Of a DNA stretch of 64,000 nt, positions 48,687 to 60,857 are shown one piece after another. The position numbers and the translations under genes were made by a program. A model generated the notes under the pieces. The model ran no database searches. It was not told where the DNA came from and was given only the letters and a program-made list of their open reading frames with translations. Source of the DNA: Hyperoodon ampullatus (lineage: Eukaryota > Chordata > Mammalia > Artiodactyla > Ziphiidae); contig CATKHW010000427.1 of assembly GCA_949752795.1 (NCBI GenBank), positions 930,001 to 994,000 on the forward strand, in the 5' to 3' direction. Position 1 is the first letter of the stretch. The number at the start of each line of letters is the position of its first letter.

Positions 48687-50425
48687 GCCTTCCCTCAACA
48701 GATTTTTGGACGATAGTTGTCCTTTATTACTCGGCCAGTTTGTGAATGGCTGTGCCCCTGAGCTCCATTTTTCAACTCGTTTTTGGTGAGCTGACCGCAA
48801 GTCCAAAATTTTGGTTCAGGACCTATACTGGTTCCCGGTGGGTGGCTGAGAATTTGGTTAATTCTTCTTTCTGCCGGGAAATTACAGTGATATGTGCCCG
48901 TCCAAATGCCTAACAGCTACTCTCTCATTGGTTCTCCCTCTTCCCTTTCATCCTCTGCCAAATTGGCAACCTGTGCGAACCAAGAGGTTAAAGGGGCTGT
49001 CTCTCCAAGTTGGGAGGTTGATAGTAAAGCAGACGGAAAGTCAAACCGGAGCACCAGGAGAGGGACTATTTGTTGAGTTTTAGAAACCTTTCGTATTCAC
49101 AGTGTGTCCGTTCTCTAGGTTTCCCGCACATGTTAACGCTGTAGTAATATTCCCTTCAACCTGGAGAGTTCGGACCCATGGAATGGGTGCCATGCATTAT
49201 TGCTTTAAAGGGTCTGCATTTGCTCACCCAATCTCACCAATCGTCTCAGTCCCAAGTGTCCCTCCTTATGCCACATCCAGCTGTCGTTGTAGATAGGGTC
49301 ATTCCAGCCTTCATCAGAGACCCTGAAGGAATTGTAAAGAATTTCCCAGTTTTTTTGTTTTGTATTTGAAATTCCTTTTTATAGTGGGTTTGAGCTGATT
49401 CTCGCTGCCATGTTTATGCCAGTCTAGACACACTTGATTCCCTTACGGAGACATATCAATACATAGGTTTTAAGATTCTTACTAGTCAGATATTTTCCTC
49501 TGCGGGAAATATGGGGTTTTGAGTCCCTTTCGCTGAGGACGGTGTAAGTCTTGTCTATTCCATAGTTGGTTTTTGGAACGGTACCTGTGCTTATATCAAA
49601 CTCTGGTTTTATGCATCACCCCACCTCTCCTTCCCCCTTAAGCAGGTATAAGAGTGTTTTCTAAATGTGAGACACTGTTCTCTTTCCTAACTCAGTTCAA
49701 GTGTAGCCATGTTTACAGGATCTTCATAAGTGATATCTTATGATAAGTTTCTTTTTCTGTGTGACTTATTTCACTTAGAATCATCGTACCTGAATCCACC
49801 CATTTTGCTGCTACTGGTCTTATGACATTGATTTCATGGCTGAGGGATATTCCATCGTACGTAAGTACCACAAGTTTTTGAACCATGTTTATATTTTCTG
49901 GGATACTTAAGGTGTATCCAAGTTGAGGTCCTTGTATGCAGTGCAGCCCTAAATTTTGGGGTGGCTCTGTCTTATTGATTTTCAGTTTTCCCAAGGTATA
50001 TTCCCTACACTGGTAGTGCCCTTGGCTCTGTAGCTCTGTTCTTTACTTGTTTTAGGGAACAGAATGCACTCTTCCAGAGAGGCAGTTGGCAATTTACATC
50101 CCGCCCATCAGCATAACAAGGCTCCCTGTTCTCCAGGGCCTGTCTTGCCTTTCTTGTTCTTACACATTTTGTGGATGTCCCTTTTGACCGGTGGGAAGTC
50201 ATACTTCTTTGTAGTGCAGATTTGCATTGCCCGCTTGCTTGCTTAGCCAAAAAGGGCATATGCGTTTTCTCCTGAATATATTCAGGAGAAAACGCATACG
50301 CCCTTTTTGGCCAAGTGCATCATTGTCGAAGTTGTGCCCCTCTTCCTGTGCTTTAAAGGCGATTCCAACGTACCTCTTGAAATCTGTTTCCTGCTATTCT
50401 GCCTCGCTTTCAAGTCCGCCTCGTT
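48687..50425. repeat. Satellite monomer 29 (type H)
   Basis: Matches copy 23 except gaatggctg at 48748. Stop at 49713; palindrome 50242-50315 with the same two left-arm changes as copy 23. Confidence 0.95.
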
Positions 50426-52163
50426 GCCTTCCCTCAACAGATTTTTGGACGATAGTTGTCCTTTATTACTCGGCCAGTTTGTGAATGGCTGTGCCCCTGA
50501 GCTCCATTTTTCAACTCGTTTTTGGTGAGCTGACCGCAAGTCCAAAATTTTGGTTCAGGACCTATACTGGTTCCCGGTGGGTGGCTGAGAATTTGGTTAA
50601 TTCTTCTTCCTGCCGGGAAATTACAGTGATATATGCCCGTCCAAATGCCTAACAGCTACTCTCTCATTGGTTCTCCCTCTTCCCTTTCATCCTCTGCCAA
50701 ATTGGCAACCTGTGCGAACCAAGAGGTTAAAGGGGCTGTCTCTCCAAGTTGGGAGGTTGATAGTAAAGCAGACGGAAAGTCAAACCGGAGCACCAGGAGA
50801 GGGACTATGCGTTGAGTTTTAGAAACCTTTCGTATTCACAGTGTGTCCGTTCTCTAGGTTTCCCGCACATGTTATAGCTGTAGTAATATTCCCTTCAACC
50901 TGGAGAGTTCGGACCCATGGAATGGGTGCCATGCATTATTGCTTTAAAGGGTCTGCATTTGCTCACCCAATCTCACCAATCGTCTCAGTCCCAAGTGTCC
51001 CTCCTTATGCCACATCCAGCTGTCGTTGTAGATAGGGTCATTCTAGCCTTCATCAGAGACCCTGAAGGAATTATAAAGAATTTCCCAGTTTTTTTGTTTT
51101 GTTTTTGAAATTCCTTTTTATAGTGGGTTTGAGCTGATTCTCGCTGCCATGTTTATGCCAGTCTAGACACACTTGATTCCCTTATGGAGACATATCAATA
51201 CATAGGTTTTAGATTCTTACTAGTCAGATATTTTCCTCTGCGGGAAATATGGGGTTTTGAGTCCCTTTCGCTGAGGACGGTGTAGGTCTTGTCTATTCCA
51301 TAGTTGGTTTTTGGAACGGTACCTGTGCTTATATCAAACTCTGGTTTTATGCATCACCCCACCTCTCCTTCCCCCTTAAGCAGGTATAAGAGTGTTTTCT
51401 AAATGTGAGACACTGTTCTCTTTCCTAACTCAGTTCAAGTGTAGCCATGTTTACAGGATCTTCATAAGTGATATCTTATGATAAGTTTCTTTTTCTGTGT
51501 GACTTATTTCACTTAGAATCATCGTACCTGAATCCACCCATTTTGCTGCTACTGGTCTTATGACATTGATTTCATGTCTGAGGGATATTCCATCGTACGT
51601 AAGTACCACAATTTTTTGAACCATGTTTATATTTTCTGGGATACTTAAGGTGTATCCAAGTTGAGGTCCTTGTATGCAGTGCAGCCCTAAATTTTGGGGT
51701 GGCTCTGTCTTATTGATTTTCAGTTTTCCCAAGGTATATTCCCTAGACTGGTAGTGCCCTTGGCTCTGTAGCTCTGTTCTTTACTTGTTGTAGGGAACAG
51801 AATGCACTCCTCCAGAGAGGCAGTTGGCAATTTACATCCCGCCCATCAGCATAACAAGGCTCCCTGTTCTCCAGGGCCTGTCTTGCCTTTCTTGTTCTTA
51901 CACATTTTGTGGATGTCCCTTTTGACCGGTGGGAAGTGATACTTCTTTGTAGTGCAGATTTGCATTGCCCGCTTGCTTGCTTGGCCAAAAAGGGCGTATG
52001 CGTTTTCTCCTGAATATATTCAGGAGAAAACGCATACGCCCTTTTTGGCCAAGTGCATCATTGTCGAAGTTGTGCCCCTCTTCTTGTGCTTTAAAGGCGA
52101 TTCCAACGTACCTCTTGAAATCTGTTTCCTGCTATTCTGCCTCGCTTTCAAGTCCGCCTCATT
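50426..52163. repeat. Satellite monomer 30 (type G)
   Basis: 1,738 bp, with the same single-base deletion as copy 24 (near 51208). Stop at 51451; palindrome 51980-52053, perfect, unlike copy 24. Confidence 0.95.
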
Positions 52164-53902
52164 GCCTTCCCTCAACAGATTTTTGGATGATAGTTGTCCT
52201 TTATTACTCGGCCAGTTTGTGAATTGCTGTGCCCCTGAGCTCCATTTTTCAACTCGTTTTTGGTGAGCTGACCGCAAGTCCAAAATTTTGGCTCAGGACC
52301 TATACTGGTTCCCGGTGGGTGGCTGAGAATTTGGTTAATTCTTCTTCCTGCCGGGAAATTACAGTGATATGTGCCCGTCCAAATGCCTAACAGCTACTCT
52401 CTCATTGGTTCTCCCTCTTCCCTTTCATCCTCTGCCAAATTGGCAACCTGTGCGAACCAAGAGGTTAAAGGGGCTGTCTCTCCAAGTTGGGAGGTTGATA
52501 CTAAAGCAGACGGAAAGTCAAACCGGAGCACCAGGAGTGGGATTATTCGTTGAGTTTTAGAAACCTTTCGTATTCACAGTGTGTCCGTTCCCTAGGTTTC
52601 CCGCACATGTTATAGCTGTAGTAATATTCCCTTCAACCTGGAGAGTTCGGACCCATGGAATGGGTGCCATGCATTATTGCTTTAAAGGGTCTGCATTTGC
52701 TCACCCAATCTCACCAATTGTCTCAGTCCCAAGTGTCCCTCCTTATGCCACATCCAGCTGTCGTTGTAGATAGGGTCATTCCAGCTTTCATCAGAGACCC
52801 TGAAGGAATTGTAAAGAATTTCCCAGTTTTTTTGTTTTGTTTTTGAAATTCCTTTTTATAGTCGGTTTGAGCTGATTCTCGCTGCCATGTTTATGCCAGT
52901 CTAGACACACTTGATTCCCTTATGGAGACATATCAATACATAGGTTTTAAGATTCTTACTAGTCAGATATTTTCCTCTGCGGGAAATATGGGGTTTTGAG
53001 TCCCTTTCGCTGAGGACGGTGTAGGTCTTGTCTATTCCATAGTTGGTTTTTGGAACGGTACCTGTGCTTATATCAAACTCTGGTTTTATGCATCACCCCA
53101 CCTCTCCTTCCCCCTTAAGCAGGTATAAGAGTGTTTTCTAAATGTGAGACACTGTTCTCTTTCCTAACTCAGTTCAAGTGTAGCCATGTTTACAGGATCT
53201 TCATAAGTGATATCTTATGATAAGTTTCTTTTTCTGTGTGACTTATTTCACTTAGAATCATCGTACCTGAATCCACCCATTTTGCTGCTACTGGTCTTAT
53301 GACATTGATTTCATGGCTGAGGGATATTCCATCGTACGTAAGTACCACAATTTTTTGAACCATGTTTATATTTTCTGGGATACTTAAGGTGTATCCAAGT
53401 TGAGATCCTTGTATGCACTGCAGCCCTAAATTTTGGGGTGGCTCTGTCTTATTGATTTTCAGTTTTCCCAAGGTATATTCCCTACACTGGTAGTGCCCTT
53501 GGCTCTGTAGCTCTGTTCTTTACTTGTTGTAGGGAACAGAATGCACTCATCCAGAGAGGCAGTTGGCAATTTACATCCCGCCCATCAGCATAACAAGGCT
53601 CCCTGTTCTCCAGGGCCTGTCTTGCCTTTCTTGTTCTTACACATTTTGTGGATGTCCCCTTTGACCGGTGGGAAGTGATACTTCTTTGTAGTGCAGATTT
53701 GCATTGCCCGCTTGCTTGCTTGGCCAAAAAGGGCGTATGCGTTTTCTCCTGAATATATTCAGGAGAAAACGCATACGCCCTTTTTGGCCAAGTGCATCAT
53801 TGTCGAAGTTGTGCCCCTCTTCCTGTGCTTTAAAGGCGATTCCAACGTACCTCTTGAAATCTGTTTCCTGCTATTCTGCCTCGCTTTCAAGTCCGCCTCA
53901 TT
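52164..53902. repeat. Satellite monomer 31 (type F)
   Basis: I see no difference from copy 25. Stop at 53190; palindrome 53719-53792, perfect. Confidence 0.95.
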
Positions 53903-55640
53903 GCCTTACCTCAACAGATTTTTGGACGATAGTTGTCCTTTATTACTCGGCCAGTTTGTGAATTGCTGTGCCCCTGAGCTCCATTTTTCAACTCGTTTTT
54001 GGTGAGCTGACCGCAAGTCCAAAATTTTGGTTCAGGACCTATACTGGTTCCCGGTGGGTGGCTGAGAATTTGGTTAATTCTTCTTCCTGCCGGGAAATTA
54101 CAGTGATATGTGCCCGTCCAAATGCCTAACAGCTACTCTCTCATTGGTTCTCCCTCTTCCCTTTCATCCTCTGCCAAATTGGCAACCTGTGCGAACCAAG
54201 ATGTTAAAGGGGCTGTCTCTCCAAGTTGGGAGGTTGATAGTAAAGCAGACGGAAAGTCAAACCGGAGCACCAGGAGAGGGACTATGCGTTGAGTTTTAGA
54301 AACCTTTCGTATTCACAGTGTGTCCGTTCCCTAGGTTTCCAGCACATGTTATAGCTGTAGTAATATTCCCTTCAACCTGGAGAGTTCGGACCCATGGAAT
54401 GGGTGCCATGCATTATTGCTTTAAAGGGTCTGCATTTGCTCACCCAATCTCACCAATCATCTCAGTCCCAAGTGTCCCTCCTTATGCCACATCCAGCTGT
54501 CGTTGTAGATAGGGTCATTCCAGCTTTCATCAGAGACCCTGAAGGAATTGTAAAGAATTTCCCAGTTTTTTTGTTTTGTTTTTGAAATTCCTTTTTATAG
54601 TGGGTTTGAGCTGATTCTCGCTGCCATGTTTATGCCAGTCTAGACACACTTGATTCCCTTACGGAGACATATCAATACATAGGTTTTAAGATTCTTACTA
54701 GTCAGATACTTTCTCTGCGGGAAATATGGGGTTTTGAGTCCCTTTCACTGAGGACGGTGTAGGTCTCGTCTATTCCATAGTTGGTTTTTGGAACGGTACC
54801 TGTGCTTATATCAAACTCTGGTTTTATGCATCACCCCACCTCTCCTTCCCCCTTAAGCAGGTATAAGAGTGTTTTCTAAATGTGAGACACTGTTCTCTTT
54901 CCTAACTCAGTTCAAGTGTAGCCATGTTTACAGGATCTTCATAAGTGATATCTTATGATAAGTTTCTTTTTCTGTGTGACTTATTTCACTTAGAATCATT
55001 GTACCTGAATCCACCCATTTGGCTGCTACTGGTCTTATGACATTGATTTCATGGCTGAGGGATATTCCATCGTACGTAAGTACCACAATTTTTTGAACCA
55101 TGTTTATATTTTCTGGGATACTTAAGGTGTATCCAAGTTGAGGTCCTTGTATGCAGTGCAGCCCTAAATTTTGGGGTGGCTCTGTCTTATTGATTTTCAG
55201 TTTTCCCAAGGTATATTCCCTAGACTGGTAGTGCCCTTGGCTCTGTAGCTCTGTTCTTTACTTGCTTTAGGGAACAGAATGCACTCCTCCAGAGAGGCAG
55301 TTGGCAATTTACATCCCGCCCATCAGCATAACAAGGCTCCCTGTTCTCCAGGGCCTGTCTTGCCTTTCTTGTTCTTACACATTTTGTGGATGTCCCTTTT
55401 GACCGGTGGGAAGTGATACTTCTTTGTAGTGCAGATTTGCATTGCCCGCTTGCTTGCTTGGCCAAAAAGGGCGTATGCGTTTTCTCCTGAATATATTCAG
55501 GAGAAAACGCATACGCCCTTTTTGGCCAAGTGCATCATTGTCGAAGTTGTGCCCCTCTTCCTGTGCTTTAAAGGCGATTCCAACATACCTCTTGAAATCT
55601 GTTTCCTGCTATTCTGCCTCGCTTTCAAGTCCGCCTCGTT
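53903..55640. repeat. Satellite monomer 32 (type E)
   Basis: 1,738 bp, with the shared deletion near 54707. Matches copy 26 except G at 55211. Stop at 54928; palindrome 55457-55530, perfect. Confidence 0.95.
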
Positions 55641-57379
55641 GCCTTCCCTCAACAGATTTTTGGACGATAGTTGTCCTTTATTACTCGGCCAGTTTGTGAA
55701 TTGCTGTGCCCCTGAGCTCCATTTTTCAACTCGTTTTTGGTGAGCTGACCGCAAGTCCAAAATTTTGGTTCAGGACCTATACTGGTTCCCGGTGGGTGGC
55801 TGAGAATTTGGTTAATTCTTCTTCCTGCCGGGAAATTACAGTGATATGTGCCCGTCCAAATGCCTAACAGCTACTCTCTCATTGGTTCTCCCTCTTCCCT
55901 TTCATCCTCTGCCAAATTGGCAACCTGTGCGAACCAGGAGGTTAAAGGGGCTGTCTCTCCAAGTTGGGAGGTTGATAGTAAAGCAGACGGAAAGTCAAAC
56001 CGGAGCACCAGGAGAGGGACTATGCGTTGAGTTTTAGAAACCTTTCGTATTCACAGTGTGTCCGTTCCCTAGGTTTCCAGCACATGTTATAGCTGTAGTA
56101 ATATTCCCTTCAACCTGGAGAGTTCGGACCCATGGAATGGGTGCCATGCATTATTGCTTTAAAGGGACTGCATTTGCTCACCCAATCTCACCAATCGTCT
56201 CAGTCCCAAGTGTCCCTCCTTATGCCACATCCAGCTGTCGTTGTAGATAGGGTCATTCCAGATTTCATCAGAGACCCTGAAGGAATTGTAAAGAATTTCC
56301 CAGTTTTTTTGTTTTGTTTTTGAAATTCCTTTTTATAGTCGGTTTGAGCTGATTCTCGCTGCCATGTTTATGCCAGTCTAGACACACTTGATTCCCTTAC
56401 GGAGACATATCAATACATAGGTTTTAAGATTCTTACTAGTCAGATATTTTCCTCTGCGGGAAATATGGGGTTTTGAGTCCCTTTCACTGAGGACGGTGTA
56501 GGTCTTGTCTATTCCATAGTTGGTTTTTGGAACGGTACCTGTGCTTATATCAAACTCTGGTTTTATGCATCACCCCACCTCTCCTTCCCCCTTAAGCAGG
56601 TATAAGAGTGTTTTCTAAATGTGAGACACTGTTCTCTTTCCTAACTCAGTTCAAGTGTAGCCATGTTTACAGGATCTTCATAAGTGATATCTTATGATAA
56701 GTTTCTTTTTCTGTGTGACTTATTTCACTTAGAATCATCGTACCTGAATCCACCCATTTTGCTGCTACTGGTCTTATGACATTGATTTCATGGCTGAGGG
56801 ATATTCCATCGTACGTAAGTACCACAATTTTTTGAACCATGTTTATATTTTCTGGGATACTTAAGGTGTATCCAAGTTGAGGCCCTTGTATGCAGTGCAG
56901 CCCTAAATTTTGGGGTGGCTCTGTCTTATTGATTTTCAGTTTTCCCAAGGTATATTCCCTAGACTGGTAGTGCCCTTGGCTCTGTAGCTCTGTTCTTTAC
57001 TTGCTTTAGGGAACAGAATGCACTCCTCCAGAGAGGCAGTTGGCAATTTACATCCCGCCCATCAGCATAACAAGGCTCCCTGTTCTCCAGGGCCTGTCTT
57101 GCCTTTCTTGTTCTTACACATTTTGTGGATGTCCCTTTTGACCGGTGGGAAGTGATACTTCTTTGTAGTGCAGATTTGCATTGCCCGCTTGCTTGCTTGG
57201 CCAAAAAGGGCGTATGCGTTTTCTCCTGAATATATTCAGTAGAAAACGCATACACCCTTTTTGGCCAAGTGCATCATTGTCGAAGTTGTGCCCCTCTTCC
57301 TGTGCTTTAAAGGCAATTCCAACGTACCTCTTGAAATCTGTTTCCTGCTATTCTGCCTCGCTTTCAAGTCCGCCTCGTT
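55641..57379. repeat. Satellite monomer 33 (D/I chimera)
   Basis: Type D up to ccagattt at about 56261 (like copy 27), then type I from tagtcgg at 56340 onward (like copies 22 and 28). Stop at 56667; palindrome 57196-57269 with ttcagtag and catacaccc. Confidence 0.95.
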
Positions 57380-59118
57380 GCCTTCCCTCAACAGATTTTT
57401 GGACGATAGTTGTCCTTTATTACTCGGCCAGTTTGTGAATTGCTGTGCCCCTGAGCTCCATTTTTCAACTCGTTTTTGGTGAGCTGACCGCAAGTCCAAA
57501 ATTTTGGTTCAGGACCTATACTGGTTCCCGGTGGGTGGCTGAGAATTTGGTTAATTCTTCTTCCTGCCGGGAAATTACAGTGATATGTGCCCGTCCAAAT
57601 GCCTAACAGCTACTCTCTCATTGGTTCTCCCTCTTCCCTTTCATCCTCTGCCAAATTGGCAACCTGTGCGAACCAAGAGGTTAAAGGGGCTGTCTCTCCA
57701 AGTTGGGAGGTTGATAGTAAAGCAGACGGAAAGTCAAACCGGAGCACCAGGAGAGGGACTATGCGTTGAGTTTTAGAAACCTTTCGTATTCACAGTGTGT
57801 CCGTTCTCTAGGTTTCCCGCACATGTTATAGCTGTAGTAATATTCCCTTCAACCTGGAGAGTTCGGACCCATGGAATGGGTGCCATGCATTATTGCTTTA
57901 AAGGGTCTGCATTTGCTCACCCAATCTCACCAATCGTCTCAGTCCCAAGTGTCCCTCCTTATGCCACATCCAGCTGTCGTTGTAGATAGGGTCATTCCAG
58001 CCTTCATCAGAGACCCTGAAGGAATTGTAAAGAATTTCCCAGTTTTTTTGTTTTGTATTTGAAATTCCTTTTTATAGTGGGTTTGAGCTGATTCTCGCTG
58101 CCATGTTTATGCCAGTCTAGACACACTTGATTCCCTTACGGAGACATATCAATACATAGGTTTTAAGATTCTTACTAGTCAGATATTTTCCTCTGCGGGA
58201 AATATGGGGTTTTGAGTCCCTTTCGCTGAGGACGGTGTAAGTCTTGTCTATTCCATAGTTGGTTTTTGGAACGGTACCTGTGCTTATATCAAACTCTGGT
58301 TTTATGCATCACCCCACCTCTCCTTCCCCCTTAAGCAGGTATAAGAGTGTTTTCTAAATGTGAGACACTGTTCTCTTTCCTAACTCAGTTCAAGTGTAGC
58401 CATGTTTACAGGATCTTCATAAGTGATATCTTATGATAAGTTTCTTTTTCTGTGTGACTTATTTCACTTAGAATCATCGTACCTGAATCCACCCATTTTG
58501 CTGCTACTGGTCTTATGACATTGATTTCATGGCTGAGGGATATTCCATCGTACGTAAGTACCACAATTTTTTGAACCATGTTTATATTTTCTGGGATACT
58601 TAAGGTGTATCCAAGTTGAGGTCCTTGTATGCAGTGCAGCCCTAAATTTTGGGGTGGCTCTGTCTTATTGATTTTCAGTTTTCCCAAGGTATATTCCCTA
58701 GACTGGTAGTGCCCTTGGCTCTGTAGCTCTGTTCTTTACTTGTTTTAGGGAACAGAATGCACTCTTCCAGAGAGGCAGTTGGCAATTTACATCCCGCCCA
58801 TCAGCATAACAAGGCTCCCTGTTCTCCAGGGCCTGTCTTGCCTTTCTTGTTCTTACACATTTTGTGGATGTCCCTTTTGACCGGTGGGAAGTCATACTTC
58901 TTTGTAGTGCAGATTTGCATTGCCCGCTTGCTTGCTTAGCCAAAAAGGGCGTATGCGTTTTCTCCTGAATATATTCAGGAGAAAACGCATACGCCCTTTT
59001 TGGCCAAGTGCATCATTGTCGAAGTTGTGCCCCTCTTCCTGTGCTTTAAAGGCGATTCCAACGTACCTCTTGAAATCTGTTTCCTGCTATTCTGCCTCGC
59101 TTTCAAGTCCGCCTCGTT
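57380..59118. repeat. Satellite monomer 34 (type H)
   Basis: tgtatttg, gtgtaagtc and gaagtcatac as in copies 23 and 29, but without gttaacgctg, cttctttctg or gggcatatg, so an earlier or less derived H. Stop at 58406; palindrome 58935-59008 with cttagcc at the edge. Confidence 0.95.
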
Positions 59119-60857
59119 GCCTTCCCTCAACAGATTTTTGGACGATAGTTGTCCTTTATTACTCGGCCAGTTTGTGAATTGCTGTGCCCCTGAGGTCCAT
59201 TTTTCAACTCGTTTTTGGTGAGCTGACCGCAAGTCCAAAATTTTGGCTCAGGACCTATACTGGTTCCCGGTGGGTGGCTGAGAATTTGGTTAATTCTTCT
59301 TCCTGCCGGGAAATTACAGTGATATGTGCCCGTCCAAATGCCTAACAGCTACTCTCTCATTGGTTCTCCCTCTTCCCTTTCATCCTCTGCCAAATTGGCA
59401 ACCTGTGCGAACCAAGAGGTTAAAGGGGCTGTCTCTCCAAGTTGGGAGGTTGATAGTAAAGCAGACGGAAAGTCAAACCGGAGCACCAGGAGTGGGACTA
59501 TTCGTTGAGTTTTAGAAACCTTTCGTATTCACAGTGTGTCCGTTCTCTAGGTTTCCCGCACATGTTATAGCTGTAGTAATATTCCCTTCAACCTGGAGAG
59601 TTGGGTCCCATGGAATGGGTGCCATGCATTATTGCTTTAAAGGGTCTGCATTTGCTCACCCAATCTCACCAATCGTCTCAGTCCCAAGTGTCCCTCCTTA
59701 TGCCACATTCTGCTGTCGTTGTAGATAGGGTCATTCCAGCTTTCATCAGAGACCCTGAAGGAATTGTAAAGAATTTCCCAGTTTTTTTGTTTTGTTTTTG
59801 AAATTCCTTTTTATAGTCGGTTTGAGCTGATTCTCGCTGCCATGTTTATGCCAGTCTAGACACACTTGATTCCCTTACGGAGACATATCAATACATAGGT
59901 TTTAAGATTCTTACTAGTCAGATATTTTCCTCTGCGGGAAATATGGGGTTTTGAGTCCCTTTCACTGAGGACGGTGTAGGTCTTGTCTATTCCATAGTTG
60001 GTTTTTGGAACGGTACCTGTGCTTATATCAAACTCTGGTTTTATGCATCACCCCACCTCTCCTTCCCCCTTAAGCAGGTATAAGAGTGTTTTCTAAATGT
60101 GAGACACTGTTCTCTTTCCTAACTCAGTTCAAGTGTAGCCATGTTTACAGGATCTTCATAAGTGATATCTTATGATAAGTTTCTTTTTCTGTGTGACTTA
60201 TTTCACTTAGAATCATCGTACCTGAATCCACCCATTTTGCTGCTACTGGTCTTATGACATTGATTTCAAGGCTGAGGGATATTCCATCATACGTAAGTAC
60301 CATAATTTTTTGAACCATGTTTATATTTTCTGGGATACTTAAGGTGTATCCAAGTTGAGGTCCTTGTATGCAGTGCAGCCCTAAATTTTGGGGTGGCTCT
60401 GTCTTATTGATTTTCAGTTTTCCCAAGATATATTCCCTAGACTGGTAGTGCCCTTGGCTCTGTAGCTCTGTTCTTTACTTGCTGTAGGGAACAGAATGCA
60501 CTCCTCCAGAGAGGCAGTTGGCAATTTACATCCCGCCCATCAGCATAACAAGGCTCCCTGTTCTCCAGGGCCTGTCTTGCCTTTCTTGTTCTTACACATT
60601 TTGTGGATGTCCCTTTTGACCGGTGGGAAGTGATACTTCTTTGTAGTGCAGATTTGCATTGCCCGCTTGCTTGCTTGGCCAAAAAGGGCGTATGCGTTTT
60701 CTCCTGAATATATTCAGGAGAAAACGCATACGCCCTTTTTGGCCAAGTGCATCATTGTCGAAGTGTTGCCCCTCTTCCTGTGCTTTAAAGGCGATTCCAA
60801 CATACCTCTTGAAATCTGTTTCCTGCTATTCTGCCTCGCTTTCAAGTCCGCCTCGTT
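59119..60857. repeat. Satellite monomer 35 (type A)
   Basis: tcaaggctg and catcatacg as in copies 5 and 8. Private: gaggtccat near 59195, ccataattt near 60302, cttgctgtag near 60482 and gaagtgttgcc near 60764. Stop at 60145; palindrome 60674-60747, perfect. Confidence 0.95.

Larger units (their letters stand above)
47245..56339. repeat. Segmental repeat, second copy (9.1 kb)
   Basis: Partner of 36813-45907. It starts inside chimeric monomer 28 and ends inside chimeric monomer 33, so neither boundary coincides with a monomer junction. This is as expected if exchange can occur anywhere in the unit. Confidence 0.92.

Noticed and set aside
36813..56339. Treating the 9.1-kb near-identity purely as an assembly error
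   Set aside because: The partners differ at a few positions and are flanked by different chimeric junctions, which favours real duplication, though raw reads would be needed to exclude an error.
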